A DNA stretch of 64,000 nucleotides from Leptospira langatensis (GTDB lineage Bacteria; Spirochaetota; Leptospiria; Leptospirales; Leptospiraceae). Shown in pieces: positions 19,010-27,779 of the stretch. Positions within the stretch are counted from its first letter, which is position 1; every line of letters begins with the position of its first letter. Made by a program: the position numbers and the translations under genes. The stretch covers positions 248,001-312,000 of the forward strand of contig NZ_RQER01000004.1 of assembly GCF_004770615.1 (NCBI RefSeq), in the 5' to 3' direction. The notes under the pieces are model-generated. The model searched no databases and was not told the origin of the DNA. It worked only from the letters and a program-made list of their open reading frames with translations.

Positions 19010-20080
19010 TTACTCGATAGCTTCGGCAGCAGAAGAACTTAGTTTCCTAAGATCAATCAAATAAGATTCTTCAGGACCACCCAATTTTACGGCTTGATCG
19101 TACAGTTCGCTGGCCTTCTCAAAATCTCCCTGAGAAAAATAGTATGTGGCTAGATTCGCTTTTGCAGCCCACGATTTCCCTTTTGCTTTTTGGTCCGCCT
19201 TTTCCCAAGCCGCTTTCGCTCTTTGGAAGCTTGGGGTTTCTCCCTTGATCTCTTCGTATCCCTCGGTGAGATAGGATTCGATCTCCGGATCCTCATCCTT
19301 AATAAAGATAGATACGTTTTCCGATTTCACCCTAGGGGAAAGTCTCGCTTCGATCTCCGGAATAGTTTCGTCTAACGCTTTTGAAAGAGAATCCAACATG
19401 GCAGGACAATTCGTATCCCCTGCCCCATTGTCCACTACAACCGGTTTAGTGATCACTGCCTTCTTCATTTCTCCGGTGTCCACCCGTACGAGACTCGCCT
19501 CTATCGGCAAAAGGATCCTGCGAACACCTGTTGGCCTCATCACCGGTTGGGATTGTGGCGCTCCGTACACCGGCCCATAAGAACGGTACCTTCTATTCTG
19601 GTTTACGGCAGCCGCTACCTGCAAAGCCTGAACGCCCATGGCCCAGTAATCCGCTCTCATTTCGATTGTGCATTCGCTCACCGGCCTTGCCACAGAGATA
19701 TATAAGATCGCTTCCGCGCCTAAAAGTTTGCCCATTTCGATCCGGTTCTGGGTGATCCCTGTCAAAGAAAAGGTCTGCTCATTCAATATGTCCGCCCTTT
19801 TACTCAAATCGATCAGCTTAAAATAAGAATCATTGGAGAAGGCCTCGAAGATCTTTTCCGGAACTACCGCAAGAAAGGAACGACTAACGTCATAATCTTC
19901 CATCCAGACATCCGACTTGGGCGGCTCCACTGCCAGACCCACATTACGAACCCCTTTTAAAAAGACCCTAAGTTCCCTTCCTTCCTTGGTTTGGGGATAA
20001 TACGGATATTCCACTCGCACCGACCGGCAGGAAGCGTAGATAAAACAAGCAATGAAAATATATAAAAGATTTCGGCGCAT
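19010..20080 (-). CDS. CsgG-like lipoprotein with C-terminal TPR
   Basis: The 356-residue protein has a lipoprotein signal (LLYIFIACFIYASC, lipobox Cys near residue 18). The central part resembles CsgG/FlgO-type domains: FLAVVPEKIFEAFSNDSYFKLIDLS, LTGITQNRIEMGKLLGAEAILYISVA and a later RILLPIEASLVRVDTGEM. The end has a tetratricopeptide-like helix pair, ANLATYYFSQGDFEKASELYDQAVKLG. It is therefore an envelope lipoprotein, perhaps part of an outer-membrane complex; the precise role is unknown. It converges on ftsZ. Confidence 0.65.
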   Translation of the reverse strand: MRRNLLYIFIACFIYASCRSVRVEYPYYPQTKEGRELRVFLKGVRNVGLAVEPPKSDVWMEDYDVSRSFLAVVPEKIFEAFSNDSYFKLIDLSKRADILNEQTFSLTGITQNRIEMGKLLGAEAILYISVARPVSECTIEMRADYWAMGVQALQVAAAVNQNRRYRSYGPVYGAPQSQPVMRPTGVRRILLPIEASLVRVDTGEMKKAVITKPVVVDNGAGDTNCPAMLDSLSKALDETIPEIEARLSPRVKSENVSIFIKDEDPEIESYLTEGYEEIKGETPSFQRAKAAWEKADQKAKGKSWAAKANLATYYFSQGDFEKASELYDQAVKLGGPEESYLIDLRKLSSSAAEAIE

Positions 20081-20168
20081 AGAAGATCCGACCTTCCCTC
20101 GATCTAAATACTATCCTTTCTTCTGAAAATTCGGAAATTATTTTTTCATTTTCGGATCCAGCAGGATC

Positions 20169-20999
20169 TTAAGCGGATTTTCTTTCCTTCCATACCCAGG
20201 CAAAGACCGCTGCCAAGGCATACATCACGAGCCCATACATTAAGATAGTCAGTAATGTCTCTTTTTGCCTTACATGCAATTCTGCGAGCAATAACGCCAA
20301 AGAAAGACTTCTGATACCGGATACCATGGACAGGGATGCTTTAGTCTCTCTTTCTGATCCAAACAACAACAATCCGGGAGAAAGAGAAACAAGGACGGTT
20401 CCGATCGCTGCGATCCAGATCAATGGTCCGAGGCTCAAAGCAAATTCCCCGTATTGAATGATCAAAAGCAAAATAGAAAGTGCCAGACAAAGAGTACTAA
20501 ATCTTTCCACCCACTCCGAAGAAACGTCCGCTATTTTTGAGAAGAAGTATCTGAATCCCAAGCCGACCAATAATGGTAGTCCTTGTAAAAAGAAGCCGAT
20601 CATGAATAGTTTCAGGAATAGATCCAGAGAGAATCCGTCCCCGCCTTGGTAGATGGAAAAGATAAGCGGGGTTAAAACAGTATTCGCTCCATTCAAGATC
20701 GCAATGAGCAGCCCGCCCAAGGCAGGATTTCCTTGAGCAGTCAATACAAACAATCCACCCGACGCTCCTCCTGGAGAAGCAGAGCAAAGAAAGATAGAGA
20801 TCAAAGCAAATTCGGAAATGGAAAGCGACTTACCTAAATAGAATGCGGACGCAGGTAAGATCCCGAAATTCCAAAGGAATGCGAATCCTAGAATAGGAGC
20901 GAACTGAGTCCAGGAACCTATCTCTTTTCTTTCGATCCTCATACCCAATCCAAGCATGGAAGACAAAGACAGAAGGACTAGGAGGGTGCGTATTAGCAT
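20169..20999 (-). CDS. Bile acid:sodium symporter-like (BASS) transporter
   Basis: The 276-residue protein is highly hydrophobic, with about eight to nine membrane segments. LSLSSMLGLGMRIERKE at the N-terminus and FLCSASPGGASGGLFVLTAQGNPALG near residues 70-95 match the BASS family pattern, where the glycine-rich stretch binds sodium and substrate. Family members move bile acids, pantothenate, pyruvate or related organic anions; the substrate here is not readable. It starts 3 bases after the preceding membrane-protein gene in the same operon. Confidence 0.78.
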   Translation of the reverse strand: MLIRTLLVLLSLSSMLGLGMRIERKEIGSWTQFAPILGFAFLWNFGILPASAFYLGKSLSISEFALISIFLCSASPGGASGGLFVLTAQGNPALGGLLIAILNGANTVLTPLIFSIYQGGDGFSLDLFLKLFMIGFFLQGLPLLVGLGFRYFFSKIADVSSEWVERFSTLCLALSILLLIIQYGEFALSLGPLIWIAAIGTVLVSLSPGLLLFGSERETKASLSMVSGIRSLSLALLLAELHVRQKETLLTILMYGLVMYALAAVFAWVWKERKSA

Positions 21000-21002
21000 T
21001 TT

Positions 21003-21536
21003 TTAATTCTTTTCGAGTACGTTCCGAATGGATTTTCTCTCTTTGAACGTTTGAGAGATAAAACTGGAGATCGCGAAGAAGAATGCAAATCCCAAAAAAA
21101 AGTACGGGGCGATCGATACTCTTTCCGGAGGCAGACTAGTCTGCACGAGCAAACCGTAAAACCCTACAACCAGCAAAGTAGCAGGAACTGTGATCGCAGC
21201 TCCCGTATTCACATACAATTTGAATCGAATTCCATTCTCTGACTTCTTTGCAACTCCGTACGACCAGAGCCAGTTCCTGTATTTGGGCAGAGTAGACGCA
21301 TTCTGGAATAAAAGTTTATCTTCCTTGATCTGGATCTTATAGCCGGCTTGCTCCAAGAGTTTGCCTGCCTGATCGAAATTCCAAGTAGGCTCGAATTTAC
21401 CTTTTAAGATCGCAGGCAGGAAGGTATGAAAATGAAATTCAGAGAAAGATTCCTTCTTCTTACGATCCCAAAGAGAATAGAAGAATACCAGAATGAAAAT
21501 CAAAATAGGAAGCGTGTTTAAAATTATATGGATCAT
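21003..21536 (-). CDS. Integral membrane protein, unknown function
   Basis: The start ATG at 21536 gives a 177-residue protein beginning MIHIILNTLPILIFILVFFYSLW, a membrane anchor; the frame is open further upstream but overlaps the map gene. Two more hydrophobic segments lie at about residues 107-127 and 138-157, with a soluble segment between. No recognisable family. It sits between map, which ends 9 bases before it, and a BASS transporter 3 bases after it, all on the minus strand. Confidence 0.65.
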   Translation of the reverse strand: MIHIILNTLPILIFILVFFYSLWDRKKKESFSEFHFHTFLPAILKGKFEPTWNFDQAGKLLEQAGYKIQIKEDKLLFQNASTLPKYRNWLWSYGVAKKSENGIRFKLYVNTGAAITVPATLLVVGFYGLLVQTSLPPERVSIAPYFFLGFAFFFAISSFISQTFKERKSIRNVLEKN

Positions 21537-21544
21537 CTTTGCTT

Positions 21545-22291
21545 TTATGCCGCCGTTAGAATGATGGGTCCGAATTCTGTGACAACCACGGAATGTTCGA
21601 ACTGAGCGGTATAAGAACCGTCGGGAGTCGTCAAGGTCCATCCGTCCGATCCTTCTACAAAACCTTCCGCTCCTGTCGAAACAAATGTTTCCACTGCGAT
21701 TACCTGTCCCGATCTTAAGATCCGTTTGTCCCTGGGTTCGTAATAATTACAAATATCGAATGGTTCTTCGTGGAGGGACTTGCCTACTCCATGTCCGCAT
21801 AAGGTTCGGATCACCTTAAACCCGTTCTTCTTCGCGGTATTCTCGATGGTCCTGCCGATCGAATTCAATCTTTGTCCGGTTTTCACGTTAGCAAGAGCGA
21901 GCTTTAAAGCCTCGGAAGAAACATCTAAGAGTTTACTTAGACCTTTATGATCTTTTCCAACGATCAGAGTAAAACCCGTGTCCGCAAAGTATCCGTTCAA
22001 TTCCAAAGAAACATCCAAATTCAGAAGGTCGCCTTCTTTCAAGATCCTGTCACTTGGGATCCCATGAGCGATCTCCGTGTTCAAACTAATACAAGTGTAT
22101 CCGGGGAATTGATACATGAGTTGCGGAGCGCTTCTTGCCCCGAACTTGGAAAAATAAGAATGCGCGATATGATCTAATTCCTTCGTGCTGATCCCTGGCT
22201 TAGCAGCTTCTCTCATTTGGACCAAAGTGTCAGCAGTGATCCTACCTATCTTTTGTAACGCTTCCAGATCTTCTTTATTACGGATCGTCAT
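21545..22291 (-). CDS. map: Methionine aminopeptidase, type I
   Basis: The 248-residue protein carries the full metal-binding set: aspartates in LNLDVSLELNGYFADTG, histidine in CGHGVGKSLHE and glutamates in VIAVETFVS and AQFEHSVVV. A substrate histidine lies in NTEIAHGIP. The length fits the type I enzyme, which removes N-terminal methionine from new proteins in the cytoplasm. It heads the map, membrane-protein, BASS unit. Confidence 0.93.
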   Translation of the reverse strand: MTIRNKEDLEALQKIGRITADTLVQMREAAKPGISTKELDHIAHSYFSKFGARSAPQLMYQFPGYTCISLNTEIAHGIPSDRILKEGDLLNLDVSLELNGYFADTGFTLIVGKDHKGLSKLLDVSSEALKLALANVKTGQRLNSIGRTIENTAKKNGFKVIRTLCGHGVGKSLHEEPFDICNYYEPRDKRILRSGQVIAVETFVSTGAEGFVEGSDGWTLTTPDGSYTAQFEHSVVVTEFGPIILTAA

Positions 22292-22365
22292 AAATATTAG
22301 TTCTACAGAAAGAAAGGAAGTGGCAAACGATAAATCTAGGAATTCCTAGAAGAATCAAAAGAATC

Positions 22366-22998
22366 TCAAAGTTTCCGTTTCACTTCTTGGAATGTATACA
22401 GAAGTTCGGAAGCAATTTGATCGCACGTCTGCAAATATCTTGCTAAAGGATTTTCAGAGTCGTCCGCAGACTTAGGATCTTCGAAAGGCAAAGAGATCCG
22501 AGCCTCCGCTCCCGAAACATAAGGACAGGATTCGTCTGCTTGGGAGCATACCAAAATCACAACGAATTCCGAGGTCGGGTTCGGTTGGTCTTGGAATTTT
22601 TTAGAGAACGCAAGAAGGGCAGGAGTACCATCGGCCCAACGGATGGAGTATTTTGGATTGCGAGGAGGCCCTTGGTTCTCGAGCCTAAAACCGCAAGTCT
22701 CTAGAGCTTGGATCGCATTCGGATGGAATTCACTGATCGTAGTCCCACCGGAAAACGATTTGATCCCGGGAAGATCAAAATACTGAGGAATGGCTGCGGC
22801 GAATGCCTGAGAGATCTGGCTCCTTCTCGAATTCTGAGTGCAGACGAATAAAAGATTCGCCTTTTGCCTTGTCTCGAAAGATTGAAGGATCGCGTCGGAA
22901 AAAGAGTCTAGGACTTTTTTTCGATTCGGAACGATGTTAGCCATCTTGGATTGTTGCGTTTCCAAATATTTTTTAAGAGGTTGGAATAAGGGAGACAT
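22366..22998 (-). CDS. Low-molecular-weight phosphatase/arsenate-reductase-like protein
   Basis: The 210-residue protein contains the P-loop VCTQNSRRSQISQAFA near residue 52 (C-x5-R), a SGGTTISEFHPNAIQALETCGF segment and VCSQADESCPYVSG, all typical of LMW-PTP/ArsC-like enzymes, where the cysteines reduce arsenate or hydrolyse phosphoesters. Compared with standard ArsC of about 135 residues it has an extra N-terminal helical segment of about 45 residues. No ars regulator or pump is next to it, so arsenate reduction is possible but not proven. Confidence 0.75.
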   Translation of the reverse strand: MSPLFQPLKKYLETQQSKMANIVPNRKKVLDSFSDAILQSFETRQKANLLFVCTQNSRRSQISQAFAAAIPQYFDLPGIKSFSGGTTISEFHPNAIQALETCGFRLENQGPPRNPKYSIRWADGTPALLAFSKKFQDQPNPTSEFVVILVCSQADESCPYVSGAEARISLPFEDPKSADDSENPLARYLQTCDQIASELLYTFQEVKRKL

Positions 22999-23034
22999 TC
23001 CGCGAACTCTAAGCAGTAATTACCAAGGGGCAAG

Positions 23035-23793
23035 CTAGATTTTTACACTTAATCCGTAAAATTCCAGAGCGTTGCTATATAAGATTTTTTGCAATAACTC
23101 TCCGTCAAAGGTATCCAAGACTATGTCCAGATCCTCTTTCGAGAAAGGAGAAGGAGATCTCGTAGAAGGCAGATCTGTTCCGAAAAGAAGGGAGTCCGGA
23201 TTCCTTTTTGCGATTTCCAATAGAGAATCGGAGATCTCTAAATTTGTTCTACCAAAACCGGTTGCCTTGATTCTCACCCCCTTCTCAGCAAGCCTTAAGA
23301 TAGTGGGAAATCCTTCCTTAGACAAACCTAGATGATCTACAGAAACCTTAGGCAAGGAAAGGAGAACTCCTTCTAAGAACTCATCTATTTCCTTTGCATC
23401 AATATATAATTCAACATGCCAACCCGCCAGATCGAATACCTTGGCTCCTATTTCCTTGATCCGAGAAAGCTCTTCCGAGCCTCCCCTTCTCACATTAAAA
23501 CGAACGGCTCTCACTCCTGCCTTATCTAAAGCGAGAATCTCCTCGTCCCTAGTGTATACGGGAAGTTGGGTAACCCCTACATAATTTTTTCCTAATGTAG
23601 TTAGGGCATCCAACAAATAGGTTTGATCAAATGCTTGAAAGGAACCGGATACGACTGCTCCGGCGGTAACGGAAAGCCAATTAGTATGCTTACGATAATC
23701 GGATACAGTAAAAGACTCCGGCAAGAAACCATGGTTTGGGACGAGAGGGAACCTAGGATCTATAATATGGAAATGAGAGTCGAAGATCCGCAT
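23035..23793 (-). CDS. Amidohydrolase-family TIM-barrel hydrolase
   Basis: The 252-residue protein starts with FDSHFHIIDPRFPL, the H-x-H metal site of the amidohydrolase superfamily, and ends with the conserved aspartate strand LLFGTDLPSTRS and a helix. VDHLGLS supplies another histidine. It resembles the predicted metal-dependent hydrolases related to lactonases and decarboxylases (COG3618-like). Substrate unknown. It is the last gene of the thioesterase-MarR-MORN-RDD-hydrolase unit, 31 bases after the RDD gene. Confidence 0.75.
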   Translation of the reverse strand: MRIFDSHFHIIDPRFPLVPNHGFLPESFTVSDYRKHTNWLSVTAGAVVSGSFQAFDQTYLLDALTTLGKNYVGVTQLPVYTRDEEILALDKAGVRAVRFNVRRGGSEELSRIKEIGAKVFDLAGWHVELYIDAKEIDEFLEGVLLSLPKVSVDHLGLSKEGFPTILRLAEKGVRIKATGFGRTNLEISDSLLEIAKRNPDSLLFGTDLPSTRSPSPFSKEDLDIVLDTFDGELLQKILYSNALEFYGLSVKI

Positions 23794-23824
23794 GTATAAG
23801 AGTATAACACCGGTAAAACAAGAG

Positions 23825-24436
23825 TCAAGATCTTGACTTATCGTTGGACTGGCTTTCGAACCAAACTACCCTGGCCCCGGAAACCATATCGTGCAATGCC
23901 CTCTTCTGATGAGAGAACAAGATCAGTAAGGCGGAAAGCCCGTAGTATACGACCGAATCCCAAACCGCAAAGTCCTCGAGAGGATTTGCCTTCTGGAGAA
24001 TGCGATTCACACCTGCCCAGGTCAAACCGGTCATTTCCGCACTATGCTGCATGAATATCATAGAATCGAAACTTGCCTTAGTGATCGTAACAGCGGACAA
24101 TAATAGCTCCGGCAAACAACGTAAGAAGGATTTAACCCAGCCCAGATCCTGGTAATCGCAGTCCACCACCAAGATACCCGCCCAGTTCTTGCCAAGGGTG
24201 CGACCGAACTTCGCATGCAGTATAAATCTATAACCTACGTATAAAAGGGAATGTAAGGCAGTATAAAAAGGAAGCAATTGATATACCGTCTTATCATGAT
24301 AGTATATTACAAATCCGTAAGGAATAAAAACCGGACAGAGGACCAAGAAATCCAGGAGCTGCGCATAGATCCGAATGCCTAGTCCAGCATGTCGAACGGA
24401 TCCTTTTTGCAGGACCACCTCTTTGAAAAAACTCAT
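23825..24436 (-). CDS. RDD family membrane protein
   Basis: The 203-residue protein begins with AGLGIRIYAQLLDFLVLCPVFIPY, an RDD-type first membrane helix where R and D positions are partly changed (RIYAQLLD), then FILHAKFGRTLGKNWAGILVVD in the second block and a last helix ending with HQKRALHDMVSGARVV. RDD proteins are poorly understood membrane proteins, some linked to ion transport. It lies 13 bases after the MORN gene in the same operon. Confidence 0.75.
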   Translation of the reverse strand: MSFFKEVVLQKGSVRHAGLGIRIYAQLLDFLVLCPVFIPYGFVIYYHDKTVYQLLPFYTALHSLLYVGYRFILHAKFGRTLGKNWAGILVVDCDYQDLGWVKSFLRCLPELLLSAVTITKASFDSMIFMQHSAEMTGLTWAGVNRILQKANPLEDFAVWDSVVYYGLSALLILFSHQKRALHDMVSGARVVWFESQSNDKSRS

Positions 24437-24449
24437 GCCTTTCCCTTGT

Positions 24450-24836
24450 TCATTCGTAGACTTCCTTGTCTGCCTTCCATTTTCCCTTGAATATAATCGA
24501 ACCGTCGGAAGCCTTTAAGATTCCCTTACCGTCTCTCTTATTTGCTTTCCAAGTTCCTTCGTACGAGCTTCCGTCCGGATACAGATTGATCCCTGTTCCT
24601 TCCTTGTTTCCCTTTACCCAAGTTCCATCATAAGATTCTCCGCTTTCAAGCAGAAGTTTCCCTTTTCCGTGAGCGAGTCCATTTTCAAAATTACCTTCGT
24701 AACGATACGAACCTGGAAGAGATCTAATTCCGTAACCTTCTCTACAATTTCCCTCTAGACATCTCGCAGAAAAGTAATAATATGCTCCGAACACAATAAC
24801 GGGCAGAAGGAGCATTGGATAATAGGATCGATTCAT
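24450..24836 (-). CDS. MORN-repeat protein
   Basis: The 128-residue product has an N-terminal membrane anchor or signal (MLLLPVIVFGAYYYF) and then four MORN repeats of about 23 residues: GSYRYEGNFENGLAHGKGKL, SYDGTWVKGNKEGTGIN, SYEGTWKANKRDGKGIL and IIFKGKWKADK. MORN repeats bind membranes or act as scaffolds; in bacteria they are often outside the cytoplasm. It lies 11 bases after the MarR gene and 13 before the RDD gene. Confidence 0.82.
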   Translation of the reverse strand: MNRSYYPMLLLPVIVFGAYYYFSARCLEGNCREGYGIRSLPGSYRYEGNFENGLAHGKGKLLLESGESYDGTWVKGNKEGTGINLYPDGSSYEGTWKANKRDGKGILKASDGSIIFKGKWKADKEVYE

Positions 24837-24847
24837 TCGGTTACGAA

Positions 24848-25363
24848 TTAAGATGGATTCTCTTTGGAGAATTCTTTGAAATTTCTTTTACGAACGATGG
24901 AATTCAATCGTTTCAATAGACGCTTTAGATCGTCTTCGCCCATTGCACTGATCACGGCGTCTTGGGCTTTTTCCCAGATCGGGTATGCGATCCGAAGAGC
25001 TTCGAGGCCCTTGTCCGTCAAAGCTACCTTTCTGGCTCTCTTTGTATCGGAAGGAATATCGGAAACATATCCAAGCTCTTCTAATGGAGAAAGGTTTCGC
25101 AAGAGAGTGGTCCTGTCCATAACCAGGAGGTCAGCAAGAACGGAAAGTTCCAAACCATCGGAGGCTCCCAAGGTGTGCAGCAAACTGAAACGTTGAGACG
25201 TTAGTCCCGCTTGCTCCAATTCCCTATCGTAAAACTGAGTCACTGCGCGAGAAGCTCTTCGCAGGTTAAAATTCACACAATTCAAACCTGCGCTAGTCAT
25301 GTCTTCCTTGCTCGGAAATCTTTCCGATCTACGAGCGGTAGTATTTTGCGCTTTCTTGGACAT
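24848..25363 (-). CDS. MarR family transcription regulator
   Basis: The 171-residue protein has a winged-helix DNA-binding core: LTSQRFSLLHTLGASDGLELSVLADLLVMDRTTLLRNLSPLEELGYV at about residues 50-97, followed by the wing with DTKRARKVALTDKGLEAL. It is flanked by helices for dimerisation. It follows the thioesterase gene by 4 bases and the promoter region upstream of that gene holds two adjacent 12-base palindromes, so autoregulation of the operon is likely. Ligand unknown; the linked acyl-CoA thioesterase suggests a lipid or aromatic signal. Confidence 0.85.
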   Translation of the reverse strand: MSKKAQNTTARRSERFPSKEDMTSAGLNCVNFNLRRASRAVTQFYDRELEQAGLTSQRFSLLHTLGASDGLELSVLADLLVMDRTTLLRNLSPLEELGYVSDIPSDTKRARKVALTDKGLEALRIAYPIWEKAQDAVISAMGEDDLKRLLKRLNSIVRKRNFKEFSKENPS

Positions 25364-25367
25364 TTAT

Positions 25368-25910
25368 CTAATGAGATCCAATTCGTTCTCCAGAGTATTT
25401 TCCTTCTCCGACTTGTTTTCGCAACTGTTTTACCCTGGCTTCGAAGGAAGTATCTTCCATATCTTCCTCCTTATACAAACAGGATTCTAGAAAGGAGAAT
25501 ATTTCTTGATCGTGACGGGCAGGTCTTCCCTTGGCTAGATCCACAAACGTAAAATCCACCCAGGCAACTGCCTTCAATCGGGTGCCCTCCTTATCGAATA
25601 GAAGGGCCTCATTGCTAATACCTCCCGGAGTCAGGCGGCTCAAACGTGTCATGATCTTGACGATATCGTTATGTCGTACCGGTTCCAAATACTGGATCTG
25701 GGTCCTGGATACCACCCAGGATTTGCCGTATCGATTCCCATATTCGTAAAAGTCAAAGCTGGCGCTCTCTCTCAAGTGCTCCGATCTGGCCTCGATGAAA
25801 TAATCCATGTATCGGGAATTATTCAAATGCCCGAAAGGATCGCAGTCCTGAAAGCGGATCCGCGTAAAATTATAAGGGGAAAGCTCCGGTTTAATAAGAG
25901 TAGATTCCAT
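25368..25910 (-). CDS. Acyl-CoA thioesterase, hotdog fold
   Basis: The 180-residue protein has the 4HBT pattern IRFQDCDPFGHLNNSRYMDYFIEAR, in which D-x-x-x-H-x-N holds the catalytic aspartate, followed by SWVVSRTQIQYLEPVRHNDIV and a final AVAWVDFTFVD strand. It should hydrolyse acyl-CoA thioesters in the cytoplasm. I place the start at the ATG at 25910 because GGAG lies 6 bases upstream of it, inside the sequence following the in-frame ATG at 25922, which itself lacks a ribosome site. It is the first gene of the MarR-regulated unit. Confidence 0.8.
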   Translation of the reverse strand: MESTLIKPELSPYNFTRIRFQDCDPFGHLNNSRYMDYFIEARSEHLRESASFDFYEYGNRYGKSWVVSRTQIQYLEPVRHNDIVKIMTRLSRLTPGGISNEALLFDKEGTRLKAVAWVDFTFVDLAKGRPARHDQEIFSFLESCLYKEEDMEDTSFEARVKQLRKQVGEGKYSGERIGSH

Positions 25911-25936
25911 TCGTTTCTCCATGAGAAGAATTTTAG

Positions 25937-25974
25937 TGCAAATACATATATGTAATTACACATGTGTATTTGCA
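25937..25974. promoter_or_regulatory. Tandem palindromic operator, probable MarR site
   Basis: A 38-base near-perfect palindrome begins TGCAAATACA and ends TGTATTTGCA. Inside it are two perfect 12-base palindromes, TACATATATGTA at 25943-25954 and TACACATGTGTA at 25957-25968, 14 bases apart centre to centre. It lies 26 bases upstream of the thioesterase start and therefore over or near the promoter of the operon that encodes a MarR regulator. Confidence 0.72.
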
Positions 25975-26042
25975 TATATAGACCATTCTCAGAGATCGGT
26001 CAACGGGATTTTTTAGGAAATTTTAGTTGGTAAGAAGAAGTA

Positions 26043-26696
26043 TTAATCCCACCATAAAGGCAAAAGATGATCCTCTAGTATCATTTTCTCCATTTCTTCC
26101 AGAGAACCTAGGTTTTGCTCCACAGCATCCGGACAGAAATCGTACGCTTCTTTAGCGAGTCTCTTTACATCTTTAGGCGGATCTACGAGTAAGGCACTGA
26201 TCGAATCCGAATCAATGATCACGAATCTCATGGAAGAATATTTTTCTTCCCATTGTCTGAACTTCTTCTCTATACTTTCCGTATCGATATTATATTTGGG
26301 TGCGGCAGTCCCGATCTTTCTCAGAAGTTCGTATTTGTCTTGTTTATAAACGATCACAGCTCTATAAAAGGCGTTATAATTCCCGCCCTCGAACTCCGCT
26401 TCGTAGCCCGTAAGAAAGATCGTATATTTCCATTCTTCTAGCTTGGGTCTGAGTTTTCCCAGAAGATCCAGTGCCTCATCTTCTTTCATTCGAACGCTGA
26501 TCCCGGGAGAAGGGACCAAGACCTCTTCTCCGTCCGGAGAGGCTTCTGTAGATCTTATATAAAATTTTTCTATTTTAGAATTTGTGAATTTTCTCACCAA
26601 CTCCAAGACTTCCTTGTCCTTATCCCCACCGATCTCCGACTTGGAACAAGATAAGAAGAAGCCGAAAAGAATAAGTGATAGGAAAATCCTCTGCAT
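26043..26696 (-). CDS. DUF4253-type lipoprotein
   Basis: The ATG at 26696 gives a 217-residue lipoprotein (MQRIFLSLILFGFFLSC, lipobox Cys at residue 17). Its C-terminal half resembles DUF4253: RFVIIDSDSISALLVDPP and the ending AYDFCPDAVEQNLGSLEEMEKMI with a final Trp-Trp-Asp, the usual closing pattern of that family. The frame is open 25 codons upstream but then overlaps the previous gene. DUF4253 proteins have no known function. It follows another lipoprotein gene by about 46 bases. Confidence 0.72.
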   Translation of the reverse strand: MQRIFLSLILFGFFLSCSKSEIGGDKDKEVLELVRKFTNSKIEKFYIRSTEASPDGEEVLVPSPGISVRMKEDEALDLLGKLRPKLEEWKYTIFLTGYEAEFEGGNYNAFYRAVIVYKQDKYELLRKIGTAAPKYNIDTESIEKKFRQWEEKYSSMRFVIIDSDSISALLVDPPKDVKRLAKEAYDFCPDAVEQNLGSLEEMEKMILEDHLLPLWWD

Positions 26697-26742
26697 GTTT
26701 GCCAAGATCCAAGACCTTTCCGATTTGGGAATCAGATTGTTT

Positions 26743-27630
26743 TTATTTACCAGGGATCTTATCCAGTACATCCGACCAATGAGATTTGTCCTGATCGGAC
26801 ATCCTTCCCTTGCGATCGTATCTGACGTTATAGATCCCGTATTCCCCTCTAAAAAGCTTGGCGACTTGGGAATTCAAAGTCTGCTTAGTACAGGAGGAAT
26901 TCTCCCACGAATAAGCGATCCGATTTTCCGATTCTTGGTCTTTGGACCAATTCAGATTAGGACAATCCTTCTTCTTTCCGGACTCCAGAAGCGAATAGAT
27001 CTGAGAAACAGAGGAAGATCGTACCTTATATACATGAATGGTGACCATTTCATTCCAATAGAGGACCGACTCGGCTTTAGGAACATACTGCAATAAAGCC
27101 TGTTCGTTTGTATTCACTTCGGAGGCAATCTTCCACTCTCTGCCATCCAAACGAATGACCTCGCCTTCCGCTTCCAATGAAAAATCCTTTCTGAGTTTCT
27201 TTTTCTCGGATTCGTGGACCAAGACTTCCGCTTGCAAGTGAGTGGGAAGCCCATTATCATTTTTTAATGTAATAAGGATCCATTTCCTGGTAGTACCGAT
27301 CTTACGGATCCAGTCCATATTTTGAGCAGAAGAAGGGATCCTTTCCTTAAGAGAGAGTGTTCCCATAGGAAGAGGCTTTTCCTTCTTCCATAAAAATTGT
27401 TCGGAGGAATCTTCCGGGATCTCATACACTTCCAGACTTTCCAAGGAAGGATTTTTGATTGTGCCGGCCAGGCTCAATTTCAATTGTTTGTTTTCCGAAA
27501 GAAAGGAGATCTTTTCAATTTTGAACCAATCATTCTCCATCTTCTTCTTGCGGACCATATCCGGAAAACAAGAGGATCCGAAGATTACAAAAATGACAAG
27601 GACCCACGGAATCTTACCGAAAAAGATCAT
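26743..27630 (-). CDS. Lipoprotein of unknown function
   Basis: The 295-residue protein has a lipoprotein signal (IPWVLVIFVIFGSSC, lipobox Cys near residue 21) followed by a basic MVRKKK stretch. The mature part is a mix of strands (EKISFLSENKQLKLSLAGTIKNPS) and loops with three later cysteines (CPNLNW and SSCTKQ among them). It looks like a beta-rich envelope lipoprotein. I do not recognise the family. It is probably co-transcribed with the DUF4253 lipoprotein downstream. Confidence 0.68.
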   Translation of the reverse strand: MIFFGKIPWVLVIFVIFGSSCFPDMVRKKKMENDWFKIEKISFLSENKQLKLSLAGTIKNPSLESLEVYEIPEDSSEQFLWKKEKPLPMGTLSLKERIPSSAQNMDWIRKIGTTRKWILITLKNDNGLPTHLQAEVLVHESEKKKLRKDFSLEAEGEVIRLDGREWKIASEVNTNEQALLQYVPKAESVLYWNEMVTIHVYKVRSSSVSQIYSLLESGKKKDCPNLNWSKDQESENRIAYSWENSSCTKQTLNSQVAKLFRGEYGIYNVRYDRKGRMSDQDKSHWSDVLDKIPGK

Positions 27631-27779
27631 AGAAGTAAATTGTTCTAAAGAAAGAAATTCTTCGCTTCCCTTTTTCGCCTAAACATTGTATTTTGTGCGT
27701 ATCCGAAATTTACTGTTAGAATTCCGCCCAAATTCTCATCTAATAATGGGTAGTACTATAGTTTCTCCAGGTTATTTCC

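Noticed and set aside
26584..27096. A 170-codon plus-strand frame across two lipoprotein genes
   Set aside because: It overlaps two minus-strand genes with lipoprotein signals on the opposite strand and has no recognisable feature of its own.
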